Origin: Rhynchospora pubera
Taxonomy: Eukaryota; Streptophyta; Magnoliopsida; Poales; Cyperaceae
Length of the DNA: 64,000 bases
NCBI GenBank assembly: GCA_028095005.1
Contig: CM051461.1
Span: 169,577,144 to 169,641,143, forward strand
Direction of reading: 5' to 3'
Numbering within the stretch: position 1 is the stretch's first letter; each line of letters starts with the position of its first letter. The notes under the pieces were generated by a model. The model saw only the letters and a list, made by a program, of their open reading frames with translations. It was not told the origin of the DNA and searched no databases. The position numbers and the translations under genes are program-made. Shown here one piece after another: positions 50,155 through 63,017 of the stretch.

Positions 50155-50460
50155 CTAGCCCGCTCTTTGGATACTCTTGTCTCATTAGCGAGCGTACGTT
50201 AGATACAATGTGTTGTCTGAGAAAAATTCGGCAGCATTTCCCCTTATGTTCCATGAATACGCAAACACACAATTGCTCGTGCGTACGTATTCGTGGGAAC
50301 ATAAGAGGAAATGCTATCGAATTTTTCTCAGACAACGCATTGCATCTAACGTACAGCTCGCTGTCCTAAATGAGACAAGATAGTATCCAAAGAGCAGTAC
50401 TCCCGACCGGGAGTACTATCCGAGATTAATCCCTAATGGAGGGATTAATCTCGGACGGGC
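50155..50460. repeat. Hairpin cluster upstream of the transposase start
   Basis: Arms at about 50162-50267 and 50283-50395 are inverted copies (CTCTTTGGATAC, GTTGTCTGAGAAAAATTCG) with a short loop. Two further palindromes follow: AGTACTCCC/GGGAGTACT at 50396-50417 and CCGAGATTAATCCC/GGGATTAATCTCGG at 50420-50454. These lie ~80-380 bp upstream of the transposase ATG on its strand, where a promoter would be. Confidence 0.8.
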
Positions 50461-50899
50461 AAATAGACCTAAAATAGTTCAAATTCCGGCAATTTGGTCT
50501 TATATGACAATACTTAACTAAAAGAGATGCAAATACCAATTATAACCAACATTATTATGCACATACAAATCGACAAATTAACAAAAAAAAATTATTGAGG
50601 ATTAAAATAAAAATTACCGTAATTGCCCTTCTCTTGATCGATCGGCCTCTTCAATAAGAAAACCTCAAATGCGAATTTTTTTAGCTCTCCTTTGATCTCC
50701 TTTGCATCCTCCAATGATTTTTCAATTTTTTTGAATTTTTTTAAATTTTTTGCTATTTTATTTATATGGTTTTTGAGAGTTAGAAAATTTTCGGTTTTAT
50801 AGAGAGAGGATAATTAGCCATGAACAGTATATGACCTTGAGAGGGAAAGGAATAGTGAAGGAAGACATGTATTTCGACTAATAAATATCTGCCTATTTT

Positions 50900-51370
50900 T
50901 GGTACCGGTTTTTTATAAAAAACCGGTACTAAAAATCGCTTGAAAATAAAAAAACCGTTATATTTTTAGTACCGATTTTTTATAAAAAACCGGCACTAAA
51001 AATATAATGGTTTTTTTTTATTCTTTAAATGTTTAGTACCGTTTTTTTATAAAAAACCGGTACTAATTAATTGATTTTTAATACCGGTTTTTTATAAAAA
51101 ACCGGGTACTACTATTAAACTGTCTTTTTTTAATAAATTCAAACCTTTAGTACCGGTTTTTTATAAAAAACCGGTACTAAAAATCAATTAATTAGTACCG
51201 GTTTTTTATAAAAAACCGGTACTAAATTAAAAACGTTTTTTTTTATTTTTCAGACGATTTTTAGTACCGGTTTTTTAAAAAAACCGGTACTAAATAATAT
51301 ATCTGACAATTACGAAAATGCCATGATTTATTATTAGTACCGGTTTTCTTAAAAACCGGTACTAATAATC
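50900..51370. repeat. Right subterminal palindrome array of the CACTA element
   Basis: About eight copies of the TAGTACCGGTTTTTTATAAA unit with complementary second half, at roughly 30-80 bp spacing, the last ending 15 bp before the right terminal repeat. Confidence 0.9.
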
Positions 51371-52002
51371 TTTATTGTTGTAGTGAGTTACTAACAAGGT
51401 ACACTAATAGAATATGGCATTGTTTTATCCTTACCTGGTAGAGTACTGTTGTTGGACTTAGCTGTAAAATCGAGCTCATCAGTTAAGAATCCCGCAACTC
51501 AAAGTACGGCAAGCCAACATTGAATGCCCATCCAGGAACACAACTCCATAGGAATTGAGAAATTCAAAATACCACATATATAGAAAAAGAACAGAAGCAC
51601 ATAACGTTCAAAATCTATAATGCTTGCACACTCCCACAATGTAGATTTGAACAACAAAAGTCATCCACAAAGTTAATCCATATAGTTGTTCTGTTTCAGT
51701 ATAAAATCATTTGATCACTTATAAAATCTAATAAAATATAATTATTAATTTTGTTACCGGAGCTATCCCCGTGGACCTACAAAATTATCTACACAAATAA
51801 GCTCAAAGATCATTCAAGTTAAAAACAAAAAGGAGGTTCTAAAAAGTCATCTTCATGATCTATCACTACTCTTATTCACTCATTTATTTTACTCAACTTC
51901 TAGCTACTAACGTTCCAGCCCACCCCAATCTGGTACACAAGCTCGTACTAGTAAGCAACAAGGTAAAGCCAAAACAAGTTCGAAAAAAAATTTCAGAGCT
52001 AA

Positions 52003-52161
52003 GGGTGCGTTTGGATAGGTGTGGAAAGAAGGGAAGAAGTGGGAAGAAGTGGGAAGAAGTATTGGGAAGTGTGTAACTTTGTGAAGAGTTTGGATTGTTT
52101 ATAAATTTTTTTCTTCTTCTTCCTTCTTCTTCTTCTTTCTTCCAACAATCCAAACGCACCC
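52003..52161. mobile_element. Tourist/Harbinger-like MITE, 159 bp
   Basis: TSD TAA (52000-52002 and 52162-52164). Ends are GGGTGCGTTTGGATAGG and ATCCAAACGCACCC, a perfect 14-bp inverted pair. Confidence 0.85.
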
Positions 52162-52397
52162 TAAGGTATACTCGCGTACACAAGGTAAATCAATTTTAAA
52201 TTGTGATATGTCAGAAATTAAACAACAATAACCCAATAACAAAGAACAAAAGTAAATTGTCTCTAATGAAGCCACAAAATTTAAGGAAAGAGGAACAATT
52301 GATAAATCAAAACAATCTCTTGCATTTCATATCTACTGATCAGACCTGGCAATTAATTTAAAACAAATCAACGTGTTCTTACCAGTGGCTAACTATA

Positions 52398-52607
52398 CCT
52401 CATCTCCTCGTACTTGGACGTAACAAGCAAGGCACTGATTCCAACCAGTTGCAGCTTTCTCTTTGGTACAAAGACCTCTTCCAGATAAAGGTACTAGTCG
52501 ATTATGTTCACCATCAAGTAAAACATTTCCGGTCTCAGGTTGATGTGGTGAACATTTATTATCCAGTCCAGCAACATGACTCTACGCCTAGGGTTTGCAT
52601 CAGTCTG
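52398..52607 (-). pseudogene. B-type cyclin exon fragment with an internal stop
   Basis: Read on the minus strand, 70 codons give a piece of the cyclin N-terminal box: QTDANPRRRVMLLDWIINVH, RPEMFYLMVNIID, stop, YLYLEEVFVPKRKLQLVGIS and ALLVTSKYEEM. In B-type cyclins the segments are M(R)xxLxDWLxEVH, ETLYLTVNxxDRxL, LQLVGVxxxLxAxKYEE, so the match is clear. The codon after IID is TAG (52491-52493), where the family has an arginine. An AG|GTATAG donor-like site follows. No upstream or downstream cyclin exons were found, so this is a dead fragment, captured or left behind. Confidence 0.82.
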
Positions 52608-52919
52608 GTGCATCGCTTAACCATGGGGCTTGTATATCTCCTATGCTAGAAACAAACAATTCATCTTTGATTTAACATTAAAATATAATTTAAAATTTAA
52701 TATACCGATGAAAAGTGGTAATAACTAACACCTCAAGTGGTATGTGTTGTTTGCTATCACATGCTATCGGAAGAAAATTGCTCTCCATTGGCTGTCAGAC
52801 ACTAAAATTACAAAACCATTATTCCAAAAGAAAATTGCTGCAACAAATTCGTTAATAAAGCATTGGTTGGAAGCAACCACCTGTTGCGACTTTTTTGTCA
52901 TTATTCTCTTTGAAAGAAT

Positions 52920-54590
52920 TTTTCGAAAAATAATGGGAATATAGCCTTAGATTCACCTCCCTTAAGGTTCGATCTCTATGGCGGGTATTTCTCGAAACAA
53001 GAGAATACTAACAAGAGTCGCTTCTTAAAGAAGTTTCTTGATTTAGCGGATCATTTCTTTCCAATAGGCGCAAGCCCCTATTGTTAATTACCCGTAGTTG
53101 CTTACGGGAACCTCTGATTAACGGACGCGAAGGATATTAACGTAATGGGCTAAGAAAAGAGACTTATGGAGTGCTATTATTTGTCTTAAGGAGGCCTTAA
53201 TTGACAGTACCAAACCTAATTGACGGGACCAAATTAAGGATCGCCAAACTACTACTGAAAGACTTTGAACTTGGACTTATACTAAAAGAAGAACGTGAAT
53301 TTTGGTTTAGAAGAGGTTTTCGTTTGAGAGAAATGAAGTCTTCATTTGGAGTCGTTTTGGAATCGTTTGAAGTCAATTTGGGTAAACTCCCGGGGCTATG
53401 ACTGGCCTTCTTGTGAGAGTGAAAGAAATTTTACAACCTTCGAGGCATTTGGCGCCTTTGAGCGAAAGTTGGTTCTTTTACAACCCTCGGGACCTCTTGG
53501 GCGGTCTTCTTGTGGGAGTTGGTTCTTTAACGACCCTAGGGACCATCTTAGTCGGTCTTCTTAATAAGAATCGGTTCTCGGGACCATCTTAGTTGGTCTT
53601 CTTGTGAGAACAAAAATAGAATTCTTTGGACGAGGGGGCCCGTAAGAATTCAATTTTTAAGTCATCTAAGGTCGATCTCAACCCTAGGGAGGGACTTTTC
53701 CTCAAACGAAGAGGTTTCGGCTTTGGCTTTGGGTTTCGCGTTTGGACTTTTAATTTTGATATTTCGCTTGGGATATTGGTGATTTCTATCCACTTTGGCC
53801 TTTCGCTATTTTTACTTTTAGAAGTCCCTTTTTTGGAATTGAAAATACTTATTTTGAAAGGATTTGATATTCATATTTGAAAATACTTGATTTTGAAGAT
53901 TATCATATTTGGAATTTTATTTCTAAGATACTTAGTTTCAGATTTTAGAATTTTATAAATGAGTTTAGTAATTTTCTAGGATTTATAAAATTTATTTTTA
54001 AGGTGAAAACATTTCAAAATACAAAAGGCCCCTACTTTGACATAATTTCATATCAAAGTATCAGTGAATTTGATTTATTTTGATTTTTAGGATTTTATGG
54101 ATATTTTATTTATATTTTTCAGTATTTTTTGCTATTTCTAAAGAATTTTTAAAATTTGTGTTTAAATTGGATTTTTCTGATTGGGCCACATCACTGGATC
54201 ACGCTGCGGTGGCAACTGCTATATTATTCTTTTTGGGCCTTAATTCCCGTTTAATTGATTAAATTCAGATGGGTTACGTGCGGCGGGTGTCTAACAGGTC
54301 ATACGGAGGAAACACCGTCTTTTTGCCACAGTAGATCAACAAGCTTAACGCGCTTCATCTAAAATTCTAAATTGAGGAGACGGGTTTCGTTTTGTATTGA
54401 CGGGTTCGACTGATAGCGGACTTGAACCCGCTATGAACCCGCTAAGTGTTCCGGTCATCGCAGTTGACGAAGAAGGTATTGACAGAACCGTGAGACAGAG
54501 GAGAACACGGAGGCGGCCTCCGTTTTTGTCGCGTCGTCTTTGTTTGGTTGCGGGGCGGAAAGTTTTGTACGACAGTAAAAACTAAAACTC
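52920..54590. other. Unidentified repetitive block, possible LTR remnant
   Basis: Contains local repeats GGACCATCTTAG/GTCGGTCTTCTT (53480-53610) and a long T-rich part (53700-54180). Open frames are short. AGGAGAACACGGAGG occurs at 54501 and again at 54682. No ends or TSD found; superfamily unknown. Confidence 0.3.
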
Positions 54591-54727
54591 AATTAGGTCC
54601 CTACAAGTTTTAATTTCATGTTTTCGGCGATCATTGCCACCGGAGGTTGATGAGACTAATTTCGTTAGATCCGCGATGGAAAGGAGAACACGGAGGTAGG
54701 TTCGATTGTGGTTGCGTTGTCCGTCAT

Positions 54728-56263
54728 TCTTTTTAATCGAAATAACCAAAAATATTTTTTTAATACTAAACCTTTGACGTTGAATTTTGAAAAACAAACA
54801 TGTCAGTGCGCAGGTGCCGTGGCGTCGTTGCAAGCGCGCCAGTGGCAGTGGCGCAGGCCCTAGCAGCGCCGGTGGCAGTGGCGCCGACATAATAACATCA
54901 ATTTCGCATCACTCTTTTCATCAACCGAGATTTCTTTCTCTAAATTAGGTTTGCGAGAGGACACAATAACAGTTGAAATTAGTTTAATCGCAATCTCCTC
55001 ATCTCAAGCTTTTCATTGACAGTTCGAAAGACGAAATCCGTACGGTGGATGGCCGGATCTTGTGGTGGTTGTGGTAGAAAAAAAGGAGATATCGGGAGAG
55101 AGATGAGGTTCGAAATGGACATGTCCATTTCTTTAATAAAATATAATTGGAATCAAATGGAAAATTGGAGATGGTGAACAAAGAATGGAAGTAGTTTAAT
55201 TTGCAATTTTGCATTCGTTTTTAATTCAACATAGCTGCAACTTTTTTTAAGCTAATATAATATTTGCAATAATTTTTTTTTGTTTCCATAACAATTTATA
55301 AAAATAATATTTGATTTTTTCAAGTCAGCTACCTAATATATTGTTACATTACAGGATTAATTTAGAGATTCTTATTTACAATTTTATCACATATATTGTA
55401 TTTAATTTCATCTTGTTTCAGACTATTTTTTTAAAAAGATAATGGAATTGTCGTATTCTTTATACGTATATACAAACAAAAAAAACACACAAAAGAAGAT
55501 TAGAATAGATTGTTTGGAAACACCATAATTTTTTATACGTATGCAAATATTTCCTATTACATATAATTGTTGTTCCTATATATGAGTTTTAAATTTTGAA
55601 ACATAGTATGGAGACATTTAAATCCCCTTCTAGCAAAAAAAATATATATTGTGCTTTGACATTTAATTTGGTATTAAATTGTAAAAATTTGGAGTCGTGA
55701 TATTGAGATTAACCATCAAATAAATCTTACACCTCTCTAATTCTGATTTTCGATTTGTGGTTTGACCTCGGTTCACCATCTGATTCCAATTATATTTCAT
55801 TATTTGAATTTTTAAAAAATGGACTGGTCCATTTCGGACCTCTTCCTCTCTCTCAAACCTTCTTTTCCCAAATTCCAACAGACCCTCCTCCCCATCCGAT
55901 CTCCTTTTTTTCTAATAGGCAACCACACAAGATCCGGCCATCCACCACACGGATTTCGTCATTCGAATAGTCAATGGAAAGCTTGAGACGATGATTGCGA
56001 TTAAACTAATTCTAACTATTTTCGTGTCCTCTCACAAACCAAATTCAGAGAAAGAAATCTCGGTTGATGAAAATATTGATGCAAAATTGATGCTATTGTA
56101 CCCGCGCCATTGCCAACGGCGCGGCTAGGCCCGCGCCACTGCCACCGTCGCGCTTGCAGCGACGCCACGGCACCTGCGCACTGACATGTCTGTTTCTCAA
56201 AATTCGAACGTCAAAGGTTTGGTATTAAAAAAATATTTTTGCTTATTTCGGTTAAAAAAATTC
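54728..56263. repeat. Large imperfect inverted repeat with GC-rich patches
   Basis: Arms about 54728-55175 and 55783-56263 pair. Landmarks on both are ACCTTTGACGTT, ACATGTCAGTGCGCAGGTGC, GAGATTTCTTTCTC, TGGATGGCCGGATCTTGTG and GGTCCATTTC-like ends. A GC-rich minisatellite (GGTGGCAGTGGCGC words) lies at 54825-54890 and its inverse at 56100-56180. The loop is AT-rich. It could be a long-TIR MULE or foldback element; no TSD located. Confidence 0.7.
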
Positions 56264-58440
56264 ACGGTTGCGTTGTTCTAATTTGATTGATGTGTCACTG
56301 ATCCTGATACGATGACATGACTTCATTACTGACACATGCACTGAAGGGTTCTGGGTTTTATTGGGCTTATACTAAGGAGCTAAACTTACTTCACTTTTAT
56401 TCAACTTCACATTAATAATTATTAATTTCATTATTTGGCATTTCTTTTGGGTGAAATCAGTTTTAGTTATGGTCTCGAAACAGTACAGTCCCCTTTATGA
56501 CTATGTGCATATAAACATGGCAATTCAGTTTGTACTATCCACTTTTGATCTTAATCCCTTTACTACTCTAATACGGCATCTACTTGGTATAGGTTCTGGA
56601 CTGCTGGTGCATAATTGACACTTCTTGTATACGTTCTTGACATAAGCTAACCTTCATATGTAACTAAAACACTTTAGTTTTATTTTACTACTAGTCATTG
56701 TTGGTAATTGCCAGGACGGTTTATCCTTGTAATCTGATTATTCAACATCATAAAAATGAAAGGTCAATTCAGCCACATCAAGGATTCAATTAAGAAGGAA
56801 CCACAAACATGAAAAGATAACAGTGCATAAAACTTTGAATGAAAAGGATGCAGCATGTCATTTTATTATTTTAAAAAGAAAAGCAGATTTATACTTAAAT
56901 ATCCCAAGGACATTAAATGTGATATGCCTTTGAAATCTAATACTAGTTTTTTGTAACTTTTATCAACAAGTCCCTCAATTTTCTATTTATTGCTAAACAA
57001 GGATGCAATACTACTTCTTTGTAATGCCAGTGACCATGAAGTGTAATTTACCAGAAACCAAGAAGATGTTGCAGTTCTGACTTTTTGGCCTTTACAAGAA
57101 CAGAAAAGATCAGTCAAAATAGAAATAGTAAAGTACGAATTGCTTTTCACAGAATTGATTGATACCAGTTGAGAATTAGAGAAGGCTGTAAGATTCATGA
57201 AACATGGAATATTTTTAATAAAGTCCAGCAAACTTTGGATATCACATCGATCTACAAACGGCCCCTTTGTCAACCACATTTATACAATTCAATCCAGGAG
57301 GCTTAAGCTGTTACGTTTACTATCTTTAATCAAAATTCGAAACTCATAAATCAGGTCTTACTTTATGCGTTTTGGTCCAAGATTATACACAATTTCGATT
57401 CTAACAGAATTTCGGCAGCATTTCGGTTTACAATTGATTGACATGGTTTCCCTCACCATGGCTCAAGGCCGTTGGAAGAGGAAGCTACCTGGAACTAGAG
57501 AGACTCCAGTCGAGGTAAAGTGAAGCTAGGATCTGGACAAACTCCAGTCGAAGCATTGTGAAACCTGGGATTGAAGAAACTCCAACCGAGGTGTGTGATA
57601 GTGTGTTAGAGAGGGGAAAAGAAGGAGGAGGGAAGAGTAAATGTCAGATCAAGTCATTCAATCAAGATTCAATTTCAATCAAAAAACACTTCTAAAATTG
57701 AAAGTAAAGGCTGCACAAGAAGAACCGCTCCAAGATTTCAAAGATCGCAACTTTCATTGATTAAACTCCGAAATCAGATTACAAACCTGTTTCTTACCTT
57801 TGTCTCTTACCTTTCTTTCAATTACATTCTCAGAATTTGTCTAGATGTCGCCTAATCTTTCTGTTCTAGATTCGCTTAGCAACTGTTTGTAGAAATGCCT
57901 AATACAATCTTTCTACCTAATTTTGAAAATGAAAATAACTGTCTAGCCTAACGTGTGTGTGGAAGAAGTCTTGAAGTGGATGTGGGAACAGAATTGAAGA
58001 TGGTGTCTGTGTGTTCCAAAAGAGGTCTGAGAAGGTCGTGTAAAAGTCGTGTGTAAAAAGGGTCCCCCCTTTCATCTTGGAATAAGGTATATATAGACAT
58101 GGCTTGGGGCCTAGAAGTTTCAGCTGGTGTAACCGTCTACTCAATCTCGCCCCACCATTTCAGAGCACATGGATCGACCCTTGATCTGACTGTCATCATC
58201 GTGCCATTTTGTGTTTCTTCTTGGGTGGTCAACAGAAGAAAAGGGTAGGTTTGACCATGGCGGTTAGAGCTTTGTTACAGTATGGCTTTGATCTCAGCCG
58301 CTGCGCCCATGTACCCACGGATTGATCCAGCGGCTCTCGTCGCACCACGCTAGGGCCCACTCGAGAGGGTCTGAACGAATCTTGTTGGAGGCAGTTACGT
58401 GCGCTGCACCTCTCGAACCCTCCTCTTCGTGATTTCATCT
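56264..58440. other. Non-coding; degenerate tandem motif and a TATA-like site
   Basis: ACTCCAGTCGAGG-type units (near 57500, 57540, 57580) repeat about three times at ~42-bp spacing. A minus-strand TATA-like sequence (TCTATATATACC, about 58085-58097) is followed by short frames only. An LTR or broken gene promoter is possible. No protein recognised. Confidence 0.3.
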
Positions 58441-59825
58441 CTTTTTGTTGGGGAAGAAGGTCTCCCGCTTGTCAGATTAAATGAGACACATTCTAACGCC
58501 CTTTTTCTTTCTCTATTTTGTGTGGACTCGGCTCACTGTGAACCAACTAAAAACTGCTCATCCTATGTATACGGTATACAGAGGAACTGGCACACTCAAG
58601 TTTCTGAGCGTAGGAGGGAAATCTGAATTTCACCCTTTGCCTCTTCTCCATTTCCCTAGTACTGGCTGCCTCCATTCAATCATGTAAATAACATTATTAA
58701 GGCTGCTGATCCAAAAGAAATTATTTGAGCCCCTTTCTTTTCGACTTTCTTCATAAAATTTTGTACACAACCTCATAGAAATATGTAAAATCCGATGGAA
58801 TCAAGAATTTTCCAAAAATACCCTTCTTATTATTTTATTTAATTTCTCCAAAATTGTGGGCCTTTTCGCATAAAATAGGGATTCTGTGACTCCTCTGGCC
58901 AATCTGGGGGCACCATAATTTTTCTCCCGCTTCACTGTATTTTTGGGTAATTTTCCATGATTTTTGGAATCCATTTGATATTTTTCATGATTTTTTTTCC
59001 AATTCCTTGATTTTATAATCCATGAAATTATTCAATTTAATTCATGAATTTGGCACCATATTTTGTGGTCAAACACCACCATGGTGAAATTGGGACATAC
59101 CAAAATACATTTCTCCTTAATCAAATTTGTTGACACAATTGGATTTATGAGCAAAGATAACTCTAATTCTATTTTAATTTCTTTAAAAAATAGTATATTC
59201 CAATGTTCTTTGGTCATAATTCATGAAATAAACAAAACACCTTTCGTAATAGGGGGTCTTACCAAATGATTTTGGATTTGAAATTCGAGACACGGAGGAG
59301 AAAGATATCACACAACTCAAAAAGAGGTCGAAAGATTTCAAAACCCTACCATGGAAAGTAATGATGAGTTTCTCCTTTATCATCTCAGAACCGTACAACG
59401 CTTACACATGAGAAGAGTGGCAGCCAGTTTCTCCTCTGTCATCTCTCTCCAGTTGATCCTGGCGATCCCGATAGTAATGGCACTCGATCGTGCGTTCCTC
59501 TGCAGCGCTTGAACTGGCACTCGGACAAATTAGCTGGATAAAAAAAATAGACCATAAAGATGAAATTAGTATTGCATATGAATTTCATTTCAAAGCATAA
59601 TGTTCTCGATAGTGTTAATTTACTTGCATGCTTCAGTAAAATAAAAGCATGTTTTATGGTAAAAGAAATAACTAAATGTATCCTGTAACAAGTGTTTCTA
59701 TGAACCTATATCAGCAAAAGTAAAAACTAGTAACTATTATCATATCTATAAAAAAAAAGTTTGAAGAAGATAAAAGCAACAAAATAAAAACTCTAGTGAG
59801 CGATAAAATAAATAAAGCGAGGGAA
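58441..59825. other. Non-coding stretch
   Basis: Short frames on both strands, no recognised family or repeat. Confidence 0.35.
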
Positions 59826-60865
59826 TCTTGCTCATATAGATATGACCCTTTTGTAATCTTCAAAACTTGATATAACCCCCTATAATCTTGTTTGTGTTGG
59901 ATATAATCCCTTTTGATTAATCTAATCATATTTTAAAAAAATCATTTTGCACATATTATGACCAATATACTCTTATTGGCTGATCTTCCTTCTTTAGCCA
60001 TTTCGTATTCCCCTCCTACCTCCAGCGAATTGTCAAAGAACAATGGAACAATTCAATACGTTAATCAAGTTCCATGTAACTAGGGACTGGGGGATCAAAG
60101 TGGAACAATGGGAGAATAAGAACAAGCATGTGGGGCGCATTTTGGTTGTTCGAATATAATTGCTTATTCCTCCGAAGATTTGTCGCTACCAAACATAAGT
60201 ATGAGCAACACCAATAGACCTTAGTTATTTGAAATGCTTTCTTGTTCTATCGCTCATTTTTTTTATTAGTGATAAAGCAACAGTATGAGGTCCATTTTTA
60301 CTTGAAATGCTAACGGATTGGTCATGAGATATGCATCCTTATTTTATCCTAATGTTCTATTATTTTTTTTTATAATCATATTATCATTTTTTCTCTGATT
60401 CGAAAACACTTTTGTGACATAGCTTTGCACTTAGATTCCTAATTATAATGGATAATCTTCAATTTTTTTTTAAAAAAAGAATGGACAATCAGTGCTTTGT
60501 TGTTGGGTGCCCTCTGCTCAGGAAATATCGGATGATAAATTATCAACTCGAAAACAAATGAAACAACTACATTTGTACCGTCTATATAAGCGATTTGAAA
60601 AAAAACATCAGATTCTGTCTTTTTTCGTTTAATATCGCAGGGATAGGTTGGAATACAAAACAACTTTGATTTGAATATTGCACAATAAGAGTATTTTGGT
60701 CCTAACATGTAAAAGATGACTTTTAAAAATTTTAATATGAATAAATTTAATCAAAAGGGGTTATATCCAACACAAACAAGATTAGAAAGGGTTTTATCCA
60801 GTTTTAAAGATTACAAGGGGTTATATCAAGATGAGCAAAATTGTAGGGGGTTATATCAAAATTTT
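59826..60865. mobile_element. MULE-like element with ~160-bp TIRs
   Basis: 59826-59985 and 60680-60865 are inverted copies. Shared words: TAATCTTGTTTGTGTTGGATATAA, TCCCTTTTGATTAA, ACCAATATACTCTTATTG (ACCAAAATACTCTTATTG in the other arm). Motifs of the GATATAACCCC type repeat at the outer ends. The centre has no coding capacity. The TSD was not found; the left outer end seems eroded. Confidence 0.65.
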
Positions 60866-63017
60866 TCTTTTTTTATTAACTAGTTAGGGAGGGGCGTAAA
60901 AAATAAATAAATGTATCTATTAGTACGAGTGATTTCAGCGAAAACTAGAAATTTGTAACTGTTATCAGATCTATCAAAAAGTTCGAAGTACAAAAAAAAT
61001 ATCATAGAACAAGTACCAGACATTAAAATCAGCGACGAGACAAATAATCCAAATAAACAAAAATTACATATTATTATTTCAGCTCAACTAGATAAGAATT
61101 ATCAATACATATTACTTGATTTATCAATTTAATATGGTCGATAAATATATAGAAATAAATATTATCTTACTTTAATCATCCTCCAATATCTCACTAGTGA
61201 TGGCATATCTCGTTATCATTGCATAAAAGCATGTGCATAATGATTAATTTTGTTGTTGTTATTCTTTTCTACTTCGACGTGATTTCTTTTTGTCCATGTA
61301 ATTTTATATCAATTGGACTATAATTATTTTATCATACAACATGTATGCTTTTGGATCAACTATAGTGTGTGAACCATCACAAGACATGAGTGATCAAGGA
61401 ACATGATTTGAAGTTCAATTTCAAATATAATTTGCATTTTTTTGAATGATGCTTATCGCCTTGAAATTCGATATTTCACCAAGCTTTATAAAGTTCAAAT
61501 GGAAATTCAATTAGTTAGATACAATTTAAACATCAAATTCAGAGAATACACTTTTTGAGTAAAATTATTTCAGACAATTTTTTTCTATATGCATGAAACG
61601 AGAGAAAAAAAATACGAACTTTTGCAAAAACTATAATTAATTTATCTTTTAAACTTATTTACACAAAAAAAGGGCACTATAAAATAAGTTCGAACCTCAG
61701 CAGTCCTTTTTCAATATAAATCACATATAACTCACTATTATGAGTTTATGACCTTCGACGAACTTGCTAAAAAAAATAAAAGTGCTTATTCTTATTCTTG
61801 TGCAACCCAAACAACACAAGAATAAGGAATAAGGGCCCTTATTTCTATACTAACAAAACCATGGTATAAGAATAAGGAATAAGGATAAGCACACAAACCG
61901 AAATTCCTTATTCCTATTCCCTATTCCCGACCTTTCCAAACACACCATATATATTACATGGTGACGTAAGTACTCACCAATCAGTTTTTTTTTGTGTACA
62001 TAACAACACAATTGATCCCTTTTACACCCTTGTCGAAAAATCAAATTCTAGGACTTGCCAACTGAAATATGCTTAATAAAAAAATAAAAAAGATAAGATG
62101 ACAACAATGATTAAATTACAACTTTATATTAATACTTGTGAAAATATGTAGAACAAAAAGTTAATGTCAAACATAATATCCTCACAAATGAATTTGATTC
62201 AATTGTAATTCTAGGATGGACATTAGAAATATGGTTTAGTTGTTTGTTGTTCTTGTGGAAGTACTAATATATCGAGATACAATCATTCGCCATTTTGATG
62301 CAATGGTTAACAAATTATTTTTTTTACCAATATCGGACTTTCAGTAATATTAATAGACGAACAAAAAGGGCCCATGTGTTCTGAAATTTTCTGCTGACAA
62401 AATACTAATGTTGGACTTTTGAAGTCCACATTACAATAACATTCTTCGAAAAAAAAATAAATATTATTATTAAAGTTTTGATTATTTAAATATAATTAAA
62501 AAAATTCCGATTATAGGATTGAACAATAGTTATTGTCCAAGGAAGCATTAATTTATTCAATGTTTATGCTTTGGTTTGAAATTCAATTTCTTTTTATCAT
62601 GTATATGCATCCGGACTACTAGCTGCGCACGTTCATTCAAATATTAATTGGGCTATTTGAGGTTTATGAACTAAATTGATTACTGAGGTTGAATATATCT
62701 TTCAACGACCTCAAATATTATCTTATCATTTTTCAAATTAATTCAGATTAGAAAAGTATTCCCGTTGTTTCCAGCTTCATTTTTTTTTTTGTTTTTTGAA
62801 TTGAGCTTCATGCTAGATAGCTTTTGGTATTTCTCAAATTTTTAATATTCTTTTCATTGTACTTTTCTATTGGATTTCGCTAAATAAATCTGTTATCACG
62901 ATAATTTGTGACCAAAGGTCCAACGCTCCACAAATTATCTTATAATTAATTAATTGAATCCGATCCAGAATATTGTTTTATTGGAAAACATCTAGTTCGG
63001 CCTTCCGTTGTAATATA
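60866..63017. other. AT-rich; one decayed MITE
   Basis: 61784-61945 has GAATAAGGAATAAGG and its inverse with CAAACACACC near the end, resembling a degraded Tourist-like element. Otherwise nothing. Confidence 0.35.

Larger units (their letters stand above)
38486..51385 (-). mobile_element. CACTA (En/Spm) transposon, 12.9 kb
   Basis: Left end CACTACGCCAAATACAATTA and right end, inverted, CACTACAACAATAAAGATTA are terminal inverted repeats starting with CACTA. A 3-bp TSD AGT flanks both sides (38483-38485 and 51386-51388). Arrays of a palindromic motif lie inside both ends, the usual binding region for the element's own DNA-binding protein. Two gene units run on the minus strand, from the right end leftwards: a TNP2-type transposase (44883-50074) and a second gene (39248-42655), with a small open frame between. 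A solo LTR and several lesions have disabled the transposase, so this copy could move only if helped in trans. Confidence 0.96.

Noticed and set aside
56983..57279. 98-codon minus-strand frame
   Set aside because: No recognised motif and no supporting splice or promoter signals strong enough to call it a gene.
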